Made by a program: the position numbers and the translations under genes. A stretch of 64,000 nt of DNA, taken from Grammothele lineata (Eukaryota > Basidiomycota > Agaricomycetes > Polyporales > Polyporaceae). Numbering within the stretch: the stretch's first letter is position 1; each line of letters opens with the position of its first letter. The stretch lies in NCBI GenBank assembly GCA_002150815.3, contig NDFF03000143.1:62001-126000 (forward strand), written 5' to 3'. Below are positions 56,867-64,000 of this stretch, piece after piece. The notes under the pieces were generated by a model. It saw nothing but the letters and a program-made list of their open reading frames with translations, was not told where the DNA came from and ran no database searches.

Positions 56867-58426
56867 GATGATCTGCGACTTTGATGGATATAGGATACAA
56901 CGAAAGATGGAGGAGAGAGGGCTCGCGGTCGAGTCGAGGTCGGAGGAGGCAACGTCGTCAGCTGGCGGTCGGCTCAGCTGGCCCACTTCTGTCCACAACG
57001 CGTCCCTCACGTGCGTCACACGCTAGTCACAGAAGAGTGTCACAACGTCACATTATAGCGCCGTCCTTCGGAGAGTGCCTCGGAGCGCGAGCGTCGTAAA
57101 ATCCGGCGGGCGAGTAAGTAAAACAGCTTTAGCCAGCCAGACACCACGTTTGAGTTCTCCGATGCTCTAAAATACGGCGGCTGACCTTGGCCCTGGGATG
57201 CAGGCCCCATCGAGGACGATCAGGTATGACTATTGTTGAAAGGAACATCGGTATGGACCTAATCATACAGCAGAGTCTTCGTCGGTACAGGACAACAGAC
57301 ATGGAAACATATATACAGACTATACTCTGAGCAGTATGCACTCCCTCCGCACAGTCATTAAATCGGCCTGGAAACGAAGTGGCGTCCAGCTGACAGGACG
57401 CAGCATAACCTTACCGTCTGTAGAGCCTCAACGTAAGTACCGACTTAGCCTCAAAGCCCATCCTGGGCTCGTCATGAAAGTCGAGTAACTGTCCAGCAGG
57501 ATAATTTGATGGCTGTCGGATACGGGCATATGAAGCTGTCTGCAGCCACATTTTCAACCACAGACGGAGGTTAAGCCCGGAGTAAGTCAGCTGGCGATTA
57601 CCAGGACTGTCTAATTGTTAGCGAGCGTGGTGACGAGAAGGAGCCGACGACACTACTCAGCAATTAATAATAGGATGCGCCGAAGTGGCAGGATCACGCA
57701 CAGCAGAGATGAGCGTGTCTGGAGCAGAGATCCGTCAACATCACACATGGTGATCGTGTCCGCGGGTTCGCAGAGGGCCAGTTGAATATACAATCCCAGG
57801 CTGTTTATCCGTGGGGGAGTGAGTATGGCATTGGAAGAACGAGTGCCTTAGCCACGTGGGCACAGCCCCAGCGGCGAAGAAGGGGAGAATGGACGTCGTT
57901 AGAGGAGAGAAGAGATGGAAGAGGAAGCCTGGAAATGTAACCAAGATGTATCCATGACGGTAGCGAAGCGGGTGAGGCGGGTTGATGTGAACGCAACGCG
58001 GCCGGGTCGAGGTCGCGAAAGGTGGATACGCTGTGAGTACAGGAGCTGTGAAGACCTCAACAGACGAGTCGTCAGTGGCCAGCGAGGAGGAAGCAGCACG
58101 CTGCGGAGACCGCAGGCTGAAGGCGACGCGAGCGAGAGGACGAGACTCGGAGAGGCCAAGGAGAGAGCGTTGGTGGGCGTCAGGCCCGGACGGGGCGCCA
58201 AGAGGAGAGACGCCCAATCGCGAGGGGACGCGGGCTGCCTGATTTAGCATCCGGAGTCCGACCCGTCCGCTGTGTGCAGCTCTGTCCCCGACAAGTCTCT
58301 TCCTCCGCCGCTGACCCTCCGCCGACCTCTCATTTCCGCCCCTCCTCGCCGCCATTCACGCTCTCTCCTGCGGCCACTCACTCTCTTCCTCATTGATTAC
58401 GCTTTCCTCCGACACCGGTTCCCACC
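56867..58426. other. Intergenic, divergent promoters (1.56 kb)
   Basis: Between the Erv14 start (-) and the Spa2-like start (+). A 204-codon frame on the minus strand (57741-58355) has no domain and ends close to the plus-strand ATG; I treat it as chance. The last 130 bp are strongly pyrimidine-rich, as in a 5' UTR. Confidence 0.5.
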
Positions 58427-61400
58427 ATGAGACGCGCAGGTTCGACCAGGGCGGCCTCGCCCACCAACACAACCTACTCTGGCATATCCAACTATCGAAC
58501 AGAATCCTACCGTCCTCTCAGAGATGCCCCCTCATCACAGTCAAATGCGGATCCCCGTGCCATAGCCCGCATCCACTTTGCCGAGCTCAGTCAATACCTC
58601 GCCGCCTATCTCGCCAAAGGTATGTATGCACGCTTCCCTCTCTCTTTGTCCTGCATTCCTTCCTCCCCGTCCTCCCGTCTCGTCCATGCCTCTCTTCCTG
58701 CATCACCTCGACGCATTCGCTGCATTGCGGCCGAATGGATCGCCGTACGCGGGCCTCTGTCGCCCGACTTCCCTCTTCGGTCCGATTTCCATGCTTCCGC
58801 AGCTCGCCAGACGTCCGCTGCAGATCCCCTCTGCCGTATGTTCCCCCGCCCGCTCTGAGCGATTTGCGGGCGATACTGTCCGGCACCGGTCACAGAGCAG
58901 CTCTTCTTCCCTACGACCCGCCCTTCCCTCGGTGCCACTCCGGTCGCGTTATGCCCGTCGTAGGCCCGTTCATGAGACCCGCCATCCATCGCCATCCGCG
59001 TTCTCGATCGTCGTCCGACTGGGCACTATCACGACGTCATGTCCCGCATGCGAGCATACGTCCACCCCGGCCCCAGTCTCGCATGGCGACAGTGCACACA
59101 CCGTGCGCGCGAGATCAGGCTCGGTTCGTATGTGCGGGCACACGTCGGACGGGGCATCCCCCGAGGATCTCACTCCACAGCGCTGCTTGCGTGGACCGGA
59201 GGCGAGGCCGAAGTGTGGCTGGGAGAGTGCACGCGCGGCTGCAGTCCCATCGCGCGAGAACTCGTTCGACCAACAGAGCCCCGGTTCTCATCTGTCATCT
59301 GTCCCGAGTGCTGCATGCTCTATCGAGCGTGCTCTATATCCCATGTATGCCCGCCTTATGAGGGCGAGGGCGGGGCTGGGCAGAGCACTTGCACTTGGCA
59401 CCCCCGGCCGTCGTCGGAGCTATGCCCTCGCGCCTGTATCCCGTCTGCGATTATGTCCCGCTCACGCGCTACGAGGGCAAGCCCCACCGCGGTACTTCGG
59501 TGCTGACCATCTCCTCTATCACAGAGCCCGCCAACTCCCGGTCGACGGCGAGGCAGAAGCTGACCCGCCTCACGCGCCAGCAGTTCCAGGAGCTCTCCAC
59601 CGATGTGTACGATGAGCTGATGCGTCGCAAGAACAACACCAGCGACAATGAAGGTGCGTCTTTCCGATCGTCGTCGTCTATGAGGCGCTGACTCGACACT
59701 GACGCTCGCTTGCAGTACCTTTCCTCCCCGTCCGCGATGACTTCCACCCGAAGCGGAACCAGGCCCGGCAGAAGCTCGCCACGCTCCCGACAGGGCGCTT
59801 CAAGGACCTCTCCAGCGACGTCTACTACGAGCTCGCCCGCCGCTACCCCGAGTTCAAAGAAGAGGTACGCCCCTTCCCTCATTTGCTACAACTACTGCAG
59901 CTGCTAACGCCCACGTCCGTAGCTCGAAGCCGACGGCCCGCCCTCCGCCATCTCCCCGGGATCCACATACGACGACTACCCCTCCCCCGACTTCCCGCGC
60001 AACGGCCGCACGTCAGAGGACCGCGGGAACGACTCGGGCTATGGGGGGAGCACCCCGGGCGCGTCGACCGGGGACGGCTTCTCGCGGCGCAAGCCCTCGC
60101 AGGACCTCTACTCCGGCTCTGTCTCTGTCTCTGGGGCCGATCGGCGGCGCCCCAGCCAGGACACCACAACGAACGCGGGGCTGGGGAGGCGCCCGAGCGA
60201 GAGCACGAGCGTGGCGAGCGACGCGCAGAGCGCGACGGCGGGGATGGGGATGATTATTCCCAATAAGAGCACGATTGCGGAGGAGGAGATCGAGGTGCCG
60301 TATGGGAGGGACTCGCAGGCGACTGCGACTGGGAGGGGGGTGAGGAGCATAGGAGGAGGGGGAGGGGGGATGGGAGGGGGAGGAATGGGGGGCGCGGCGA
60401 GCGACTCGGAGAGGGAGGAGGAGCAGAGCCCGAGGAGTCCCCCGACTGGGGCGGGTGGGCTTGGCGGGCTCAGTGGGTTGAGCGCGAGGCTGCAGCAGGC
60501 GGACGAGGATGAGGGGGGGCGGAGGAGCGGGGAGGAGTATTATGAAAGGGGGAGCTATTCGCGCCAGAGTCAGGCGTCGGATAGGTCCGCGGGGGGAGGA
60601 GGGGCGGCAGGAATCGGGGCGCGGATGATGATGAATGGGAGGACGAGCGTGGCGGGGGAGGATGAGAGGATGAGGAGGGATTATGAGTTCAAGATCGCGA
60701 CGATGCAGAGCCGTATCGCGGGCCTCGAGCGGGACCTTGAGGACGCGCAGGAGAGGGGGCGGAAGTGGGCCGAGAGCGAGGAGAGGGCGAGGGCGATGGA
60801 GGACGAGATTGTGCAACTCAGGCGGGTGAGTTCTTGGTTGTGTCGTTTCTGTTCGTGAGCGGGGCTGATGTGCACGGCGTTGTAGCGCGTGGAGGAGAAG
60901 AGCAGCGGGATGCTGTCGCTCCAGCAGGAGCTCCAGACGCTCCAGGAAGAGCGCGCGCGCGAAAAGGACATCGCGGACCGGAGACAACGCCAGGACCGCG
61001 ACGAGATCGAAGCGCTGCAAGAGCGATGCGACATTCTAGAATCAGGCGGCGGTGGCGGGAGCGTGAGTGCCTTCTTTTGCTCGCATCCAGGAGTTGCTAA
61101 CACGTCTCGCGTGCGCAGGTGGATTCGGCCATCCTGGATCAGCTCAGGACGGACATGGAGGGTCTGATGACTGAGCTCGGGGACCTGTCAAGGCAGAACG
61201 ACGAGCTGCTGTCGGCAAAGGACAACGACCTCACTGTCATCCGCGAGCTCGAGGCGCAGGTGAAGGAGTACAAACGCAAGTACGAGCAGGCCAAGACCGA
61301 ACTGCGCAGTGCCCGAGGTGCGTCCTTCTTTCATGATGTCCACGACTAGATGACTGATGGCGATGCGACGAACAGCGACGTCGCAACTCTACCTCCAACC

Positions 61401-62552
61401 GCCAAAGGTAGACGAACAGCTGCCCGTCTCGCGCGAAGGCGGGCTCGTCGACATCCACGTCACCGCCTTCGTCTCGTCCATCGACAGCCTGCTCACCGCC
61501 GGACGCTCGAACGCGCCCTCGCGCGTGCTGCAGCAGATGAAGGCGGTCGTGAACGCGGTGAGCGCGCTCGCGGACGACGTGCGCGCGTTCGAGCGCAGGC
61601 CGCAGCGCGAGCGCGGGGAGGTCGACGCGGAGGCGCTCTCGGGGCTCAGGGAGCGGCTGGACGCGACGCTGAGCAACCTCGTGCAGGCGGCGAAGACGCA
61701 CGCGACGAGCGCGGGGATGGCACCTGTGAGCTTGCTCGATGCGGCGGCGAGCCATGTCGCGGCGACGGTGACGGAGCTGGGGAAGACGGTGCATATTCGC
61801 AAGGCGAGCAGGGCGGAGCAGGAGGCGTTCGCGCCGGCGGTCGCTGCGGCCAACGCGGGGAACTCGCCCGGGGCGGGGTCTGCGACGAATGGGTATACGC
61901 CGTCGTTGCGCGCGGTGGAGGAGTTGAGGGGCGGGAGCCATCAGAGGAGCGGGAGCAGCACGAGCTCGCGCGGGGGAGGGAATGATGACGTGAGGGGGTC
62001 TCCGACGTCGTCCCCCCGCGCGACGCCGAGGCGGCCGCCCTCGAATATGTCGAGCTCGAACGCGAGCTCGCCCCCGCCGCTGTTCGAGAAGAGCAGGGTC
62101 GGCGGCAACAAGAGCGATAGCTCGGCGACGGGCGATGGGCCCGAGGACGCGTGGGCTGAGCTCAAGGTGCGTCATCATGTGTGGATGTGGGTGGCGATCG
62201 TACACTGACGGGACTTTACGCACAGCCGTACCTCGAGGCGCAGACAGAGTCGATCGTGTACGCGATCCAGAGCGTGCTCTCGGGCGTGCGGAGCCCGACG
62301 CCGTCCCCGAACCTGAACGAGAACCTGACGCAGATCATCACGATCGTGTCGAGCATCGTCGCGGTGTGCAAGGACAACCTGCCGCCCGCGTCCAAGGCGC
62401 AGGGCGAGGAGATCCTCCGCGAGCTCGGGGAGCACGCGAACCGCCTCAGCGAGGTGCAGGCGCAGCAGGAGGTCTCGAAGGAGAGCAGGCAGGTCATGGC
62501 CAAGTCGAGCTTTGCGGTCGCGAATGCTATGAAGGGGTTGATGAAGTTGTAG
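58427..62552 (+). CDS. Spa2-like polarisome scaffold protein
   Basis: 955-residue protein in eight exons (58427-58619, 59525-59653, 59716-59864, 59923-60825, 60886-61062, 61119-61317, 61376-62166, 62226-62552), all in phase. Two Spa2-homology (GIT-type) repeats lie near residues 75-150: KLTRLTRQQFQELSTDVYDE and KLATLPTGRFKDLSSDVYYE. A Ser/Gly-rich disordered region follows, then a coiled coil (IATMQSRIAGLERDLEDAQE through NDLTVIRELEAQVKEYKRKY), and a conserved helical C-terminus (VSSIDSLLTAGRSNAPSRVL, LNENLTQIITIVSSIVAVCK). This is the order in yeast Spa2, which gathers formin, Bud6 and MAPK components at growing tips. In hyphae it would mark the apex. The first intron is 905 nt, while the others are 50-62 nt. 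Confidence 0.9.
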
Positions 62553-62789
62553 GAGGTGGCGAGGTGGCGTGTATGAGTGTTTTCTTTTGACCTATTCGAG
62601 TTCTCTGCTGGATTCAGGCTTGGAGTATGGAGTGTTTAGTACCAGTAGTAGGCATATTACCACCACCACCCCGTTCGTTATATTATTGCATCCTGGATAT
62701 ACCCTCCCGATGCGGCGGCCGTAGTACGATACAGAGGAGGATCCGAACTCTAAAATATGTAAATCTAGATGGCCGGTCTATCTGCCTAT

Positions 62790-64000
62790 CTATCCATCAA
62801 ACACGCCCTCGGGGACGTCAATCCCCAGGTTCGACTTTGCAAAGTCGCGCATGGAGCGCTCGAGCGCGTCCTCGAAGCTGACGGCACTGGCGCGCCCGAG
62901 GCGGCGCGCGAGCCACTGGCGGACGCGCGTGGCGTAGAAGAGGACGTCGAGGGAGAATATGACGGAGAGGAAGACGAGGTGGCTGAGGGCGGAGCGGAGG
63001 CGGGCGGTGAGGGTGAGAGAGGGGGAGGTGACGAGGGAGCGGGAGGCCCAGAAGGCGGTTATGCGGATTCGGTTGACGGGGGCGCCGAATTGTTGGTTGT
63101 TACCTGTGGGTGGGGTCAGTGGTAGAGTCCAAGGGAGAAAAACGATGAACGAACCTTGAACGATGCTGGGGAAGAGGGCGAGGCATGGCCCAGGTCAGTC
63201 AACGGAATTGCACTAACGATGAGAAAGACGAGAGCGCGCACCGCATATTCCGTCCGATGAAGATGAGCTCCTTGGGCATCTTATCCGTGTCCGTCAGGAA
63301 GCTCCTCAGCTTCTCCTTCATCGCCACGCCCCTCTCGTACTCGTCCATCTCCACAAAGCGGCGTCCGGGCGCGACCCCGTCTTTGCTCTTGCTCTTGTCC
63401 TTGAAGCTTACAGGCCGCATGAGCGTCGCGCTCGCAAACAGGTCCGGGGCGCCGATGCCCCAGTCCTCAGCGACGGCGCGGACGACGGCAAAGTCGCCCG
63501 CGAGGAGGGCTTTCCACAGTCTTGCGTACTGAGCTTGGAAGGACGGCGAAACACGCACGTACAGCCCATGGTCGAGCAGGACGAACTGCGCCCTCCCACG
63601 TTGGGAGGGAGAGGGGTGCGGGCGGACGATGATGTTGCCCGGGTGCGGGTCGCAATGGACCCAGCCCCAGTCGAAGATCTGCGCGGAGAAGAGGTCGACC
63701 ATCGTCCGCATCACCCACTTGCTCCCGCCCGCGAGGCGGGGGAAGCGGTCGGCGGTGGGCACGGGGGAGGAGGTATGGGCGGACAAGGGGTCGTCGCCCA
63801 TGAGGCGGGCGATGCCGCGCCGGTCGGAGAGGCGGACGCCGTCGATCCATTCGGCGACGAGGACTTTCTTGGTGGAGAGGGAGGGGAAGACGTGGGGGAT
63901 GTAGACGCGAGTGGAGAGGCGGGGCTCGGAGGCGACGAAGGAGGCGGTGAGGAGGGCGTTTTGGGCTTCGGCTTCGAAGTCGAGTTCGCGTTGGAGGTGG
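62790..64000 (-). CDS. ABC1/ADCK (UbiB-type) atypical kinase, partial
   Basis: C-terminal part of an ABC1 family protein; the N-terminus lies beyond the right edge. Exons are >64000-63242, 63165-63155 (11 nt) and 63103-62790. Family motifs in order: QRELDFEAEAQNALL, KVLVAEWIDGVRLSD, FDWGWVHCDPHPGNIIV (catalytic-loop equivalent with Asp and Asn) and QFVLLDHGLYVRV (DFG equivalent with Asp). The tail has a hydrophobic segment (LVFLSVIFSLDVLFYA). ADCK proteins act in mitochondria (coenzyme Q biosynthesis, lipid homeostasis). The presence of a C-terminal hydrophobic stretch suggests an ADCK1/5 or Mcp2-like member more than Coq8, but the N-terminal KxGQ region needed to decide is missing here. Confidence 0.9.

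Noticed and set aside
57741..58355. 204-codon minus-strand frame upstream of the Spa2-like gene
   Set aside because: It overlaps the expected promoter and 5' UTR, has no recognisable motif, and its start lies within the pyrimidine-rich leader of the opposite gene.
58578..59615. 345-codon plus-strand frame across the first Spa2 intron
   Set aside because: It runs out of phase through exon 2 of the Spa2-like gene, which carries the conserved SHD repeat. The translation is low in conserved features.
1..64000. A secondary-metabolite gene cluster or novel defence system
   Set aside because: No polyketide synthase, peptide synthetase, terpene cyclase or P450 was seen, and the genes are mostly unrelated housekeeping or single-function genes. 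The HET protein stands alone without partner genes such as NACHT or lipase.

Overview
This is nuclear DNA from a filamentous basidiomycete, most likely a wood-decay Agaricomycete related to the Polyporales. The evidence is a GC-rich, gene-dense sequence cut by many 50-70 nt GT-AG introns; fungal families such as SEL1/Hrd3, Erv14/cornichon, a Spa2-type polarisome protein, HET and F-box proteins; and a secreted bicupin of the oxalate decarboxylase family. No transposase, CRISPR array, rRNA or bacterial operon was seen. I call 18 protein genes and one tRNA. Most multi-exon models were built by hand by matching donor, acceptor and reading phase, and each finished model closes in frame.

Layout. 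1-9.4 kb: an F-box protein running off the left edge (-), a SWIB-domain chromatin protein (+), a PTAR1-like prenyltransferase alpha-repeat protein (-) and the ERAD adaptor SEL1/Hrd3 (-). 9.9-14.9 kb: a SAP/F-box-like protein with WW-marked ankyrin-like repeats (+), converging on a 14-exon integral membrane protein resembling the C-terminal half of TmpL-type redox proteins (-). 14.9-19.1 kb is gene-poor. 19.1-31.5 kb: oligoribonuclease (-) divergent from a 1715-residue acidic protein (+), then an allantoate-permease-type MFS transporter (-) and a GH18 enzyme (-). 31.5-36.3 kb is gene-poor and holds a cluster of an 8-nt motif. 36.3-51.1 kb: a Ser/Pro-rich single-pass membrane protein (+), a YjlB-type cupin (-), a 3.2 kb tract with a strong hairpin, the secreted bicupin (+), an F-box protein (+), an ALY/Yra1-like RNA-binding protein (+), tRNA-Gln(CUG) (-) and N-acetylglucosamine kinase (+). 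51.4-64 kb: a HET-domain protein with a proline-rich tail exon (-), Erv14 (-), the Spa2-like protein (+) and an ABC1/ADCK kinase running off the right edge (-).

The genes do not form an obvious biosynthetic cluster. Loose themes are ER quality control and export (SEL1, Erv14), polarised growth (Spa2), chitin/GlcNAc use (GH18, NAGK) and oxalate metabolism (bicupin).

The most notable observations are: (1) very small internal exons (8-24 nt) in five genes; (2) replacement of the expected Glu-containing lid of oxalate decarboxylase in the bicupin; (3) a TmpL-like membrane/nucleotide-binding module with no adenylation domain; (4) a 31-bp-arm hairpin in a gene-poor tract; (5) six same-strand copies of TGGCAACT in 735 bp; and (6) a 905-nt first intron in the Spa2-like gene.
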